Assembly (NCBI GenBank): GCA_021828185.1
Contig: JAKASI010000001.1
Coordinates: 248,001 to 312,000 of the forward strand
Direction of reading: 5' to 3'
DNA: 64,000 bases
From: an archaeon
Lineage (GTDB): Archaea; Thermoproteota; Nitrososphaeria; Nitrososphaerales; UBA183
Shown: in pieces, positions 1 through 7,254 of the stretch
How the letters are laid out: every line of letters begins with the position of its first letter
Position numbering within the stretch: position 1 is the stretch's first letter
Notes under the pieces: generated by a model
The model's database searches: none
The model's input: the letters and a program-made list of their open reading frames with translations, nothing else
Told to the model about the DNA's origin: nothing
Program-made: the position numbers and the translations under genes

Positions 1-237
1 CTGGACTGCACTGCCTGGATGTGCATAGCTCTGGACTACGCCCGAGACACGTCGGACGACGAACTGAGGTCATTCCAGGACCGGATAACGAGGCAGGACA
101 TTCCTGTCGTGGAGTCCCAGAGGCCAGAGCTCCTCCCCCTCGACCTCCAGGCAGAGCTTCACCTCCGTTCCGACAGGATTGCGGTCTGCTACAGGAAGTG
201 GCTCAAGCAACTCGGGTTGACCTTCGGGACGGCCTGA
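1..237 (+). CDS. Rieske-type aromatic ring-hydroxylating oxygenase, C-terminal end (partial)
   Basis: The frame is open from base 1, so the start and the Rieske and iron-binding parts lie off the left edge. The visible 78 codons end in a stretch reading QDIPVVESQRPE, then a leucine-rich LPLDLQAELHL segment and a YRKWL end. This matches what I recall of the C-terminus of the alpha subunit of Rieske non-haem oxygenases of the vanillate demethylase or phenylpropionate dioxygenase type. The substrate cannot be inferred. The gene runs toward the cupredoxin gene with a gap of about 100 bases and need not be co-transcribed with it. Confidence 0.6.
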   Translation: MDCTAWMCIALDYARDTSDDELRSFQDRITRQDIPVVESQRPELLPLDLQAELHLRSDRIAVCYRKWLKQLGLTFGTA

Positions 238-304
238 ATTCGAGTTCCTCGATTCTTCGATAGAAGATTCTCAGGAAGATTGTTATGTGACTAACTTACA
301 AAAT

Positions 305-316
305 TCGTTTAAACGT
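305..316 (+). promoter_or_regulatory. TATA-like box of the first cupredoxin gene
   Basis: The sequence tcgtttaaacg is centred about 27 bases before the ATG at 338. That is the normal archaeal distance from TATA to the transcription start, so the mRNA would begin at or next to the ATG (leaderless). This supports the start at 338 over the in-frame GTG at 287. Confidence 0.5.
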
Positions 317-337
317 GCACCGGCCCGCGGGCCTCAG

Positions 338-910
338 ATGTCCCGATTCCAAAATTCTCGGCACGCCGCCGTTTCAACTGCTGCCGTGGTCGGAGTTGTG
401 ATCATAGTGGCCATAGTCGCGGGGATAGGGAGCTACTACGTCTTCACTTCGGGATCCTCGCCCGGTAGCTCGTCAACCGCGAGCTCTACCACAACGTCTT
501 CGACGACTTCATCCACGACCTCAGCGTCGGGGGTCATGATAATGGTGCCGGCCGACGCTGGCAGCCTACCCACGACAGGCTGCTGGAGCAGCTCAAGCTG
601 CAGCAATTCAAACGCCACACAGGGAGCCGAAGTCTCGAACCTCTACTTCAGTCCGGACAACGTGACTCTGGTGATTGGCGTGAACAACACGGTCGAATGG
701 CAGAATCCGAATCCGGTACCTCACACGGTGACCTCGACGTCGGTTCCTTCAGGGGCGTCAACTTTCAGCCTGCAGCTCGGTGCGAACAGCCACGTCTCCT
801 ACACGTTCGCTGTCCCAGGAGTGTACTACTACAGATGCACCGTCCACCCCTGGATGGGCGGCGAGATCATAGTGAAGTCAGGCACGAGTTCTTCCCTGGG
901 CGGCTACTGA
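338..910 (+). CDS. Membrane-anchored cupredoxin (plastocyanin-like blue copper protein)
   Basis: The 190-residue product has a short basic N-terminus, one membrane helix (about residues 15-36), a Ser/Thr-rich linker (about 38-65) and a C-terminal plastocyanin fold. The type-1 copper ligands are visible: His129 in the PHTV motif, then Cys167, His170 and Met173 in the C-x2-H-x2-M motif. It should sit outside the cell, tethered to the membrane, and carry single electrons to a redox partner. An upstream in-frame GTG at 287 would add 17 residues, but the TATA box at 305-316 favours the ATG at 338. A second cupredoxin lies at 5571. Confidence 0.88.
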   Translation: MSRFQNSRHAAVSTAAVVGVVIIVAIVAGIGSYYVFTSGSSPGSSSTASSTTTSSTTSSTTSASGVMIMVPADAGSLPTTGCWSSSSCSNSNATQGAEVSNLYFSPDNVTLVIGVNNTVEWQNPNPVPHTVTSTSVPSGASTFSLQLGANSHVSYTFAVPGVYYYRCTVHPWMGGEIIVKSGTSSSLGGY

Positions 911-932
911 GCGCACGCCGCTGCATCCGGTC

Positions 933-1790
933 CTAGGCGGGCTTGCTGACGTGGACGCAGCCGTCGCGGAAGACCTTCGCGAGCCCCCGGGACGTGAGGT
1001 ATGGTGCCAACAGGAGCACCGGGATGCTCAGGAGGATGAACGCCGGCTGGTAATATCCCAGGAGTGCAGCAAAGGAGACGGCCCCGGTGCCTCCGAGGAA
1101 GTTGGCAAAGAAGAGGCCTGCGCAGGTGGGACATCCTGTGAACAGCCCGACCACCGCCCCTATCCCTCCAACCCACCCTCTCCCGGCCCCCCTCAACCGG
1201 CTGTCGAACGCGAAGGCCGCGAGGGCAGAGTTCAGCCCGACAAGGACAGTGGTGGTGGCAAGGAGGATCACGGTCAGAGGGATGAGCAGGAGGCCCAGAT
1301 GGTTGACCACGTACACCGTGACCACCGGAGTGAACAACGGCGCAGCCTGCACAGGCGTCACCTGCACGGAGGGTATCCGGGCGCCATAGGCCTGGGCGAA
1401 GTCCACGGTCGGCTGGTAGACCAGCATGCTCGTGATTATCGAGTAGAACAGCCCGTAGAGCACCGCCGAGAGAACGAAGTATCTCCGGTATCTGCGGATC
1501 GAGAGAACGTAGGGGACCATCCAGCTTGGGGACAGGAGCGCAACCCCTCTGCTCTTGATTACACCTATCCGGTGAACCGTGGCACGCCACGCTTCAAGCA
1601 GGACCAGGGCGACGCACAGGACAATGATGACGAAGAACGCCTCGGCAACAGGGACGAGGTCCGACGCGCCCTGGGGGGTCGGGACCGTCACGCTGGCCAG
1701 CTCGAAAGAGTAGACGAGGGTGGCGGCCAGTGCACACATGACTCCAGCCAGAGCAAGGAGAGGGGCCCGGCTAGGTCTTTCGGCTTTCAT
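933..1790 (-). CDS. Polytopic membrane protein with a CPTC motif
   Basis: The product has 285 residues with about six or seven hydrophobic helices (roughly 9-30, 46-66, 104-124, 160-195, 207-230, 236-264). A Gly-Cys-Pro-Thr-Cys-Ala motif (Cys220, Cys223) lies in a glycine-rich membrane segment near the C-terminus, and this spacing could form a disulfide or bind a metal. It starts with an ATG at 1790 and is convergent with the cupredoxin gene. I do not recognise a named family. The position next to a copper protein makes a role in metal or redox handling in the membrane possible, but that is inference from neighbours only. Confidence 0.7.
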   Translation of the reverse strand: MKAERPSRAPLLALAGVMCALAATLVYSFELASVTVPTPQGASDLVPVAEAFFVIIVLCVALVLLEAWRATVHRIGVIKSRGVALLSPSWMVPYVLSIRRYRRYFVLSAVLYGLFYSIITSMLVYQPTVDFAQAYGARIPSVQVTPVQAAPLFTPVVTVYVVNHLGLLLIPLTVILLATTTVLVGLNSALAAFAFDSRLRGAGRGWVGGIGAVVGLFTGCPTCAGLFFANFLGGTGAVSFAALLGYYQPAFILLSIPVLLLAPYLTSRGLAKVFRDGCVHVSKPA

Positions 1791-1843
1791 GTGACTCTTG
1801 GATGCTCAGCTGGCAGATTCGTTAAAGGTTTGCAGGCGAAAAG

Positions 1844-1935
1844 AGCCGGCGGAGGGCTCTGCCCCCTCGACCCCGCGCTTACGAGGCGCCTGAGCCCCAG
1901 ATTTGGGAGTGCTCTGCTGGCTGAGCTACGCCGGC
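1844..1935 (-). tRNA. tRNA-Thr(CGT) with one intron and an unusual T-loop
   Basis: The acceptor stem GCCGGCG pairs fully with CGCCGGC, followed by discriminator T, which is normal for archaeal tRNA-Thr. The D-stem is GCTC/GAGC. The anticodon arm CGCGC-CTCGTAA-GCGCG forms only if about 19 bases (1890-1908) are removed after position 27, which implies a non-canonical intron. The T-stem GAGGG/CCCTC is perfect, but the 7-base loop reads GGCAGAG instead of the near-universal TTC-purine-A-x-T. The D-loop also lacks its GG pair. Either this is a real but odd tRNA-Thr or a decaying copy. Confidence 0.7.
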
Positions 1936-1988
1936 ACGTCTTCGGGCCTCTCCAGACACGCAATAAAGCCTTGACCCATTCTCGGGTA

Positions 1989-3170
1989 TCATCCGACAGA
2001 GTCGAGATACTTCAGGGCGGTCCCGGTGTTGTATAGCAGGATCCTTTCGTCTCGTCCGATGATGCCTGTATCGAGGAGCTCTCTGTACCCCGCCAGGGTC
2101 GCCGCCCCCTCGGGGCAGGCGAAGACTCCTTCCTTTGCCAACGCGCTCACTGACGCTATGATTTCATGGTCGCTGACCTTCACGGCGCCACCCTTGCTCT
2201 GGCGGAGGACCGAGAGGATTTGCTTTCCCGCAAAAGGCCGCGGAACCCTGAGCCCCGACGCCACAGTGAACCCGTCCGGGAAAAACGAGTCCGGTGCCTC
2301 CTTCCCTGCGGCGAAAGCATCGACGATCGGGGGACACGAAGCGGATTGGACCGAGAACATCTTCGGACGCCCGGGACCGATCCACCCGAGCTCTTCCATC
2401 TCTCCGAACGCCTTCCACATCCCGATGAGGCCGGTGCCGCCCCCTGTCGGGTAGAGTATCACGTCAGGGAGGTCGAACCCCGTCTGCTCCGCTATTTCGT
2501 ACCCCATGGTCTTCTTCCCTTCAAGCCTGTACGGCTCTTTCAGGGTAGACATGTCAAAGTACCCGTCCATCTGCGACCTCATCTTCGCCCCTGCATCCCC
2601 GATGTTCCCCTCGACCTGGATGACTTCCGCCCCGTACATCCGGCACTCTTTGACGATGGACGGAGGGGTTTCGACGGGCATGAACACTCTGGCAGTAATG
2701 CCTCCCCTGGCCGCGTAGCACGCGAGAGCCGCGCCGGCGTTACCCGCAGAAGGCACTACCAGCTTCTTCAGACCAAGGGCCTTCGCCTTCGACACAGCGA
2801 CGCTCATCCCCCTCGCCTTGAAGGAGCCCGTCGGGATGAGCCCATCGTCTTTGAGTAAAAGCCCGCTTAGGAGTCCGGACATCGGCGTGAACCCCTCCCC
2901 GAGGGTCACCACATCACGGTCGCCGACGTCGGGGAGGACCTCGCGATACCTCCAAAGGCTCTTTACACGTCTCGCCATCTGTGCCCGGTCCATCCCCTCT
3001 TTCGCCTTCTCGATATCGTATGAACAGCTCAGCATCGACCCGCACTTGCTGCAAGTGTTCAGCGGGGAATGTTGGTCGAAGATGGCATCGCAGGAGACGC
3101 ATTTCACTCCAGTGATTGTCGACGGGGACTCGCTCGGGCTCTTCACAGCCGCATACCCGCAGGGTTCCAT
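1989..3170 (-). CDS. thrC: Threonine synthase
   Basis: This 393-residue pyridoxal-phosphate enzyme converts O-phosphohomoserine and water to threonine and phosphate. The N-terminus has a small zinc-ribbon-like pair of CxxC motifs (Cys24/27 and Cys40/43), common in archaeal threonine synthases. The cofactor lysine is Lys118 in the motif TGSFKARG. A glycine-rich phosphate-binding loop (TGGGTG) follows around residue 240. Length and layout are typical. It starts at ATG 3170 and stands alone between tRNA-Thr and tRNA-Leu. A related cysteate or cystathionine synthase role is less likely given the zinc-ribbon N-terminus. Confidence 0.9.
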   Translation of the reverse strand: MEPCGYAAVKSPSESPSTITGVKCVSCDAIFDQHSPLNTCSKCGSMLSCSYDIEKAKEGMDRAQMARRVKSLWRYREVLPDVGDRDVVTLGEGFTPMSGLLSGLLLKDDGLIPTGSFKARGMSVAVSKAKALGLKKLVVPSAGNAGAALACYAARGGITARVFMPVETPPSIVKECRMYGAEVIQVEGNIGDAGAKMRSQMDGYFDMSTLKEPYRLEGKKTMGYEIAEQTGFDLPDVILYPTGGGTGLIGMWKAFGEMEELGWIGPGRPKMFSVQSASCPPIVDAFAAGKEAPDSFFPDGFTVASGLRVPRPFAGKQILSVLRQSKGGAVKVSDHEIIASVSALAKEGVFACPEGAATLAGYRELLDTGIIGRDERILLYNTGTALKYLDSVG

Positions 3171-3221
3171 CCTAAAGACTTCGGAGAGTTTTTAGAACGA
3201 CGGCAGAGGGCGAGACTTGGT

Positions 3222-3306
3222 GCGGGGGTCGCCCAGCATGGTCAACGGCGTGGGACTGAGGCTCCCATCCCTTAGGGGTTCGTGGGTTCAAATCCCACCC
3301 CCCGCA
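3222..3306 (+). tRNA. tRNA-Leu(GAG)
   Basis: The acceptor stem GCGGGGG pairs with CCCCCGC, followed by discriminator A. The anticodon arm has loop CTGAGGC (anticodon GAG), a long variable arm CCCTTAGGGG typical of class II tRNAs, and a T-arm GTGGG-TTCAAAT-CCCAC. No intron is needed. The last 20 bases recur almost exactly at 4511-4530, which marks this gene as a possible integration target. Confidence 0.92.
3287..3306 (+). repeat. Left copy of tRNA-Leu 3'-end repeat (possible att)
   Basis: The sequence ttcaaatcccaccccccgca closes tRNA-Leu. It recurs with one mismatch (19 of 20 bases) at 4511-4530 in the same orientation. Direct repeats of a tRNA 3' end are the usual footprint of site-specific integration by tyrosine recombinases. 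No integrase gene is present between the copies, so any element would be a remnant. Confidence 0.5.
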
Positions 3307-3401
3307 CATTAGTTTCATTCAACCCCGTCTGAATCGTACGGTGCAGAAGACTAGGATGGAGCGTTCCCTCACCGTGAAGAATGATGATACGCAGAGAGAA
3401 G

Positions 3402-3427
3402 CCCGGGTTGAAATCCCGGCGACCGCA
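3402..3427 (+). other. Second tRNA 3'-end-like scrap
   Basis: The bases read as a T-arm (CCGGG, loop TTGAAAT, CCCGG) followed by CGACCGCA, as at the end of a tRNA. No matching 5' half (GCGGTCG) lies upstream, so it is not a complete gene. The rest of the 3307-3529 interval holds no recognisable gene. The scrap may be left from an earlier integration or recombination beside tRNA-Leu. Confidence 0.35.
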
Positions 3428-3529
3428 TGGTCTTCATCGCTCGGATTGCATCTATCGCCAGTGCACTTAGTGTGCCATAGGCGGGCCTTCCACCTTTGAG
3501 ACTTGGCTTGGTTCTTGTCGTTGGGGCGG

Positions 3530-3865
3530 CTAGAGGAGGCCCCAGATTCCGACTACTATTGCTATGATCCCGATGATCGTCTGGAATCGTCCCAGCCACC
3601 TGGCTAGCTTTGCAATGTCCTTCCCCACGGCAGGTATGCTTGGTAGGATTCCCAGGGCCAATACGAGCCCGGCCACTATCGCCACGATTCCTTGTAGCCC
3701 GAAGTATAGAATCCCAATCACAATTGCTATGATCCCGATGATCGTCTGGAATCGTCCCAGCCATTTGGCGAGCCCTGCGATGTCCTTTCCTATTGCTGGA
3801 ATGCTTGTCAAAATCCCCGCGGCCAGTATCAGTCCGGCTACGATGTTCGTTATTTCAACTATCAA
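3530..3865 (-). CDS. Small hydrophobic protein made of two tandem copies
   Basis: The 111-residue product consists of two near-identical halves of about 55 residues, each with a hydrophobic helix, a GILxSIPAxGKDIAxLAxWLGRFQ stretch and a second helix rich in Ile, Val and Gly. It would insert in the membrane with about four helices. The matching 41-base DNA blocks at 3558-3598 and 3723-3763 are identical, so the duplication is recent or under conversion. The start is a TTG at 3865. I do not recognise a family, and no function can be proposed beyond a small membrane protein. Confidence 0.6.
   Translation of the reverse strand: MIVEITNIVAGLILAAGILTSIPAIGKDIAGLAKWLGRFQTIIGIIAIVIGILYFGLQGIVAIVAGLVLALGILPSIPAVGKDIAKLARWLGRFQTIIGIIAIVVGIWGLL
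3558..3598. repeat. 41-base direct repeat, copy 1
   Basis: This block is identical to 3723-3763. The spacing of 165 bases equals 55 codons, so it is the core of an internal gene duplication in the small hydrophobic protein. Confidence 0.9.
3723..3763. repeat. 41-base direct repeat, copy 2
   Basis: This is the second copy of the block at 3558-3598. Identity at all bases, including third codon positions, points to recent duplication or gene conversion. Confidence 0.9.
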
Positions 3866-3922
3866 GTAAAGACGGTACCCTGAAATCGCCTCTTAAGGCT
3901 TGCGCCCATCCTCTTCGTAGGG

Positions 3923-4414
3923 TCAAACCAACAGCGCCACGGCGAAGCACAGGCCGAAGGCACCCAGTGGCGCGACCACCCAGAGCGAGACCGTCTCCCC
4001 AGCCAATCTGGTGTTCAGGACTGTTACGTTCCTGGGGAAGGCCGCAGCAAGCATCCCGCCGAGCAGACACTGGCTGATCGAGACCGGGATTGTAAGTTGG
4101 GTCCCCACCCAGACTACAATTGCGCTCGCGATAAAAGCTGAGAAGACTGCCCGGGGGCTCAGGGCGAGCATCCTGCCCCCCAAAGTCCCACTCACCCTCC
4201 CTCTGCCGAGGGCTAAGATGGCCACAGAAGCCGCAAGAACCAAGATGAGAAGAGGCCCCAGTACTGCGTTCCTCCGGAGTTCCCTATCCTTGTACCGTCG
4301 TAAATCAGGCAGGTCCTCGATGACTTCACCTTCCAGGGCTCCATCCCCGAGCCGGTCCGGGTTGCAAAGCTCCTGGCCAGGGCCGAGCTGTCTAGGGCAG
4401 CTTGACTCCGGGGT
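3923..4414 (-). pseudogene. Truncated inorganic phosphate transporter (PiT family), C-terminal part
   Basis: The frame is open from the codon after a stop at 4415-4417 and has no good start. It codes a polar loop (with DLPDLRRYKDRELRR) followed by about four hydrophobic helices with a PVSISQCLLGGMLAAAF motif. This fits the C-terminal half of PiT-type phosphate permeases, which are normally above 300 residues. The N-terminal half is missing at the side nearest the tRNA-like repeat at 4511-4530, as if cut by recombination. A TTG at 4243 could in principle start a 106-residue remnant. Confidence 0.6.
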
Positions 4415-4510
4415 TCAGAACCCCCTTCGGGTCGCGCACGCTCTTTTCATGTTCTCTCGGCTAATTAAAGCGCCAGCAAGAGTTGGTAGCTTTGAGCACT
4501 ACATGTAGAG

Positions 4511-4530
4511 TTCAAGTCCCACCCCCCGCA
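4511..4530 (+). repeat. Right copy of tRNA-Leu 3'-end repeat (possible att)
   Basis: The sequence ttcaagtcccaccccccgca differs at one base from the end of tRNA-Leu (3287-3306). No tRNA 5' half precedes it. Read on the other strand, it also forms the last codons of the broken acetyltransferase gene. The two copies bracket about 1.2 kb holding the small duplicated protein and the truncated permease. Confidence 0.5.
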
Positions 4531-5219
4531 CTTTCGACTCGACCCGGCCCACACCCTTCGAAGTTCTGGATCCTCGAGAGCAGGCTGGCCTTGGCCTGGG
4601 GCCACTCGTCCTTGACAACGGAATACACCTTTGCATCGCGCATAGAACCGTCCGGCCGGATGCCATAGTTCCTCAACGTCCCCTCGAACTTGGCACCCAG
4701 CTTAAGGATGGCGCGCTGCGAATGCAAGTTCCTCGAATCGGTTCCGAATTGCATCCTCACCGCTCCCCACTACTCGAAGGCGCGTCTGAGGAGCAGGAAC
4801 TTGCACTCAGGGTTCACCGCTGTCCCCCACACGTCCTTCGGGTACCATGTGGACACTATCTCGGCACGCTTGTGCCTCGGAACCACGGTAAGGTATGACG
4901 TGCTTCCAAGGATTCGACCGTCGCCGAGCATCGTTACCGCGAAGGCGTACGCTTCCCCTCTTCTTTCTGCAGCGATTCCCTCGGCAATCCTCCTGTCGAC
5001 GTCCCTCCTCGTCCTGAGCGGACCCAGGAACCACTCCCAGTCGGTCGACTTGCTCGCCTCATAGAGGCCGGTTGCGTGCTCACGTCGAAGTGGTTCGAGC
5101 CGGACGAATTTGCCTTCGAGGACGCAGGGCCCAAGGTCTTTCGCATCACAGACTCGCGTCAGAGAGCAGGCTTGGCCAACTATTTCAAGGAGGGCCGCGG
5201 AGGTTGCCGATATGGCCAA
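4512..5219 (-). pseudogene. GNAT acetyltransferase (RimJ/RimL type) interrupted by an in-frame TAG
   Basis: Two consecutive frames in the same phase make one GNAT domain. The first ends ...LLLRRAFE, then a TAG at 4770-4772, then WGAVRMQFGTDSRNLHSQRAI, the usual acetyl-CoA-binding end of ribosomal-protein-type N-acetyltransferases. The product would be about 235 residues. The 5' end is also doubtful: the only in-frame start before the VRLEPL motif is a TTG at 5219, while a better-placed ATG at 5146 is in another frame. TAG ends many intact genes here, so a nonsense mutation is more likely than recoding. Confidence 0.65.
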
Positions 5220-5502
5220 GCCAGTAGAGATACGGAGCTTCGACGATTTGCGGAGGTTCAGGCTTGCCGACGAAGGCTACTTCGTGGTCACCGACTCCAT
5301 CGGCCACGCGATCATCCACAAGGTGAACTCGAAGTGCATCAAGACTGACAGCTTCAACCTCAAGGTGACCCTCGACCACCGGAAACTGGGGAGCTACTTC
5401 TGGGTCGACAGCATCGCCACCGCAGCTCAGAAGTTCGGAGCCAGTCGCTGCAAGATGTGCAGGCCGGAGTTGCATCTGGTCCCTCCCTCGTCCTTCGAAT
5501 AG
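5212..5502 (+). CDS. Small unrecognised protein with CxxC motif
   Basis: The 96-residue product starts at ATG 5212 (an in-frame ATG at 5110 is possible but lies deep inside the acetyltransferase remnant). It contains a lone Cys in NSKCIK and a CKMC pair near the C-terminus, which could bind zinc or be redox active. The middle has alternating hydrophobic and charged residues typical of a small alpha/beta fold. I do not recognise the family. It is divergent from the broken acetyltransferase and upstream of a cupredoxin. Confidence 0.55.
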   Translation: MAKPVEIRSFDDLRRFRLADEGYFVVTDSIGHAIIHKVNSKCIKTDSFNLKVTLDHRKLGSYFWVDSIATAAQKFGASRCKMCRPELHLVPPSSFE

Positions 5503-5533
5503 TCTCGGTATACCTCCAGGCGGCAAGGAGAGG

Positions 5534-5542
5534 AGTTTATAC
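5534..5542 (+). promoter_or_regulatory. TATA box of the second cupredoxin gene
   Basis: The sequence agtttatac lies about 33 bases before the ATG at 5571, the position expected for an archaeal TATA box with a very short leader. It supports that ATG over upstream in-frame starts. Confidence 0.5.
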
Positions 5543-5570
5543 GGGAGGATTGCCCCCTTACCCGTTAGGG

Positions 5571-6188
5571 ATGACGAGACCCGGCCTGAAGTCTCCGCTG
5601 CTGGTCCTATTGGTCGCCACGCTGTTCGCAGGGGCTCTTGCGTCAACCATGATTCCTCCGGCATCCGCTCAGGGCGGTGCCGCTGTCAAGATTCAGAACT
5701 TCGCATTCAGTCCCGCCTCGATCACAGTGGTGATAGGAGTCAACAACACGGTGACCTGGACCAACATGGACTCGGTGGACCACACCGTGACCGCCGACGG
5801 TGGCGCCTTCGGGAGCAACGACCTGTCGAATGGCCAGACGTTTACCTTCACTTTTACAACGCCGGGGACCTACGGTTACCACTGCAGCATCCATACCTAC
5901 ATGAAGGGAACCGTAATCGTCAAGGGCACCAGCACCACGACCACAACGACCACGACCACAACGACCACGACGACGACCACTTCGGTCGCGCCAACGACTA
6001 CCACTTCTTCCTCCCCAACCGCGACCACCTCCTCGACGACTACTCCGGGATCCTCTTCCGGAGGAGTTCCCGAGTTCCCGTTTCAGGGAGTGCTCCTGAC
6101 CGTTGTGACCCTGGCACTGGCAGCTTCGTACTTCGTCATCAGGCGGAACGTCAGGGGTCGAAGCGCCATGCAGCCCACTCCAGAGTAA
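5571..6188 (+). CDS. Secreted cupredoxin with Thr-rich stalk and PEFP-type C-terminal anchor
   Basis: The 205-residue product has a signal peptide (about 1-34, cut after ASA), a plastocyanin fold with copper ligands His71, Cys105, His108 and Met111, a long threonine tract, then a VPEFPF motif, a membrane helix and a basic tail (RRNVRGR). This three-part end resembles archaeal PEF-CTERM sorting signals processed by an archaeosortase-like enzyme. The threonine stalk would be a target for O-glycosylation. It probably carries electrons at the outer membrane face, in parallel with the cupredoxin at 338. Confidence 0.88.
   Translation: MTRPGLKSPLLVLLVATLFAGALASTMIPPASAQGGAAVKIQNFAFSPASITVVIGVNNTVTWTNMDSVDHTVTADGGAFGSNDLSNGQTFTFTFTTPGTYGYHCSIHTYMKGTVIVKGTSTTTTTTTTTTTTTTTTSVAPTTTTSSSPTATTSSTTTPGSSSGGVPEFPFQGVLLTVVTLALAASYFVIRRNVRGRSAMQPTPE
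5935..5985 (+). repeat. Low-complexity (ACGACC)-type tract coding poly-threonine
   Basis: Imperfect hexamers of acgacc and acaacg encode a run of threonines in the cupredoxin stalk. Such tracts can expand or contract by slippage, so stalk length may vary between strains. Confidence 0.8.
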
Positions 6189-6206
6189 GATTTCGAAGCC
6201 TCGGCG

Positions 6207-6716
6207 TCAGCGTGCTTTCGGTGCTCCCTGTTCTGAAGCAAACTCGCGCACAGCCTGCTCCTGCCTCCGCTCCACGAACTCGGGCTTCAGCTTCCTCAAC
6301 GTAGCCATAGCTTCGTCCGCACCGATGCCCCTTGTCCGGATCAGATAGGCGGCAAGCACACATCCGGTCCTCCCCTCTCCGGCAAGGCAATGAACGAGGA
6401 CCGGCCTCCCCTGGGAGAGTTCACCCCGTATGAAGCTCGCCCCTTTTCCCATAGCTTCGACGCTTGGGGGCTGGTGGTCAGCCATTGATACGTGCCCAGC
6501 GGTGATATCCAGGCCCTCCGTCCACGCCGCCGGGAGCGGCTGCTCCGTCAGGCTCAGTATGCTTCTCACCCCAGTTTTGGCCAGCCATTCAACCTGGTTC
6601 CTCGAAGCTGGATAGCCCGACCCGGCCACCTTCCCTTTCTCGACCCATACGAACCCGGTTGGCTGATCAGCTACCTTCGCTCTGAGCTTCCTCAGAAAGA
6701 CTCCGCCGGTGCCCAA
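6207..6716 (-). CDS. Dual-specificity-type protein phosphatase
   Basis: The 169-residue product carries the cysteine phosphatase signature HCxAGxGRTG (Cys110 to Arg116) and an Asp (Asp80, in SMADH) upstream that can act as general acid. It is predicted to be cytosolic and to remove phosphate from tyrosine or serine/threonine residues. Size and motif match small archaeal PTP/DSP enzymes. The start is a TTG at 6716, and no better one is visible. It sits alone between the cupredoxin and a decayed endonuclease gene. Confidence 0.82.
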   Translation of the reverse strand: MGTGGVFLRKLRAKVADQPTGFVWVEKGKVAGSGYPASRNQVEWLAKTGVRSILSLTEQPLPAAWTEGLDITAGHVSMADHQPPSVEAMGKGASFIRGELSQGRPVLVHCLAGEGRTGCVLAAYLIRTRGIGADEAMATLRKLKPEFVERRQEQAVREFASEQGAPKAR

Positions 6717-6746
6717 GTCAGAGGTAACCAGTCTGCCGCCTCTTTA

Positions 6747-7241
6747 TCAGCTTTGGAGCACATTCATGTGCTTGCCCCGCTTTCGGCCAACCGAAATAGC
6801 AGCGCCTCTCGCCCGTCGCTGCTCTGGTGTATAACTTGCCCAGACTCTCCTCGATACCTCTCCTTGCCGTCGATTCGGAGTGAAGTGATTGTAATAGTCG
6901 ATTATGCTTTTCAACTGACGCCGCTTTCGCTCCGAGACAACGAAAGGGAGCAACAACGGCGCTACTCGTAACGCTTTTCTCCCTTCGACCCTGTAATGGA
7001 AGAGCATCTTCTGGTTCCCATTAGCTCGTTTTGCGACACGAACGGCCCTACAGCAACAATCACTCGGAGTCGTGCAAGTATGGAAATGTCCGTGTCTTCG
7101 ATTCGAATTGAAGGCCGACTAGCGGGATACCTGACGAGCCTGCCCTCCGTCTTGTTGAAGACTCGTGAGTGCGCTATGTACACTTTGGCGTTGCCTTCCC
7201 TCGAACACTCCTGCTGCCCATCCGAGAGATGCCTCATCCAA
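6747..7241 (-). pseudogene. Decayed LAGLIDADG homing endonuclease
   Basis: Reading from a TTG at 7241 gives LDEASLGWAAGVFEG, a LAGLIDADG-type helix. A shift near 7195 is then needed to continue as EGNAKVYIAHSRV and on through IEDTDISILARLRVIV. A second shift near 7005 continues as HYRVEGRKALRVAPLLLPFVVSERKRRQ and IIDYYNHF, the usual C-terminal pattern of single-domain LAGLIDADG proteins. Two frameshifts mean it is inactive unless the sequence has errors. It is free-standing, not inside an intein or intron. It accounts for most of the interval between the phosphatase and OB-fold genes. Confidence 0.55.
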
Positions 7242-7254
7242 CCTAGGTGGAGAA

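Noticed and set aside
951..2036. 361-codon plus-strand frame over the CPTC membrane protein and tRNA-Thr.
   Set aside because: It overlaps a hydrophobic gene and a tRNA on the other strand, and its composition is not protein-like.
3340..3427. A tRNA ending at 3427.
   Set aside because: The T-arm-like end has no matching 5' acceptor strand upstream.
4430..4530. A complete tRNA ending at 4530.
   Set aside because: Only the T-arm and acceptor 3' half are present; no GCGGGGG 5' half or anticodon arm lies upstream.
4770..4772. Pyrrolysine at the in-frame TAG of the acetyltransferase.
   Set aside because: TAG terminates many intact genes in the window, no pyl gene is visible and the gene has other damage.
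5935..5985. CRISPR-like or satellite array in the cupredoxin gene.
   Set aside because: The repeats are short coding hexamers for threonine, without spacers. No CRISPR array was seen anywhere in the window.
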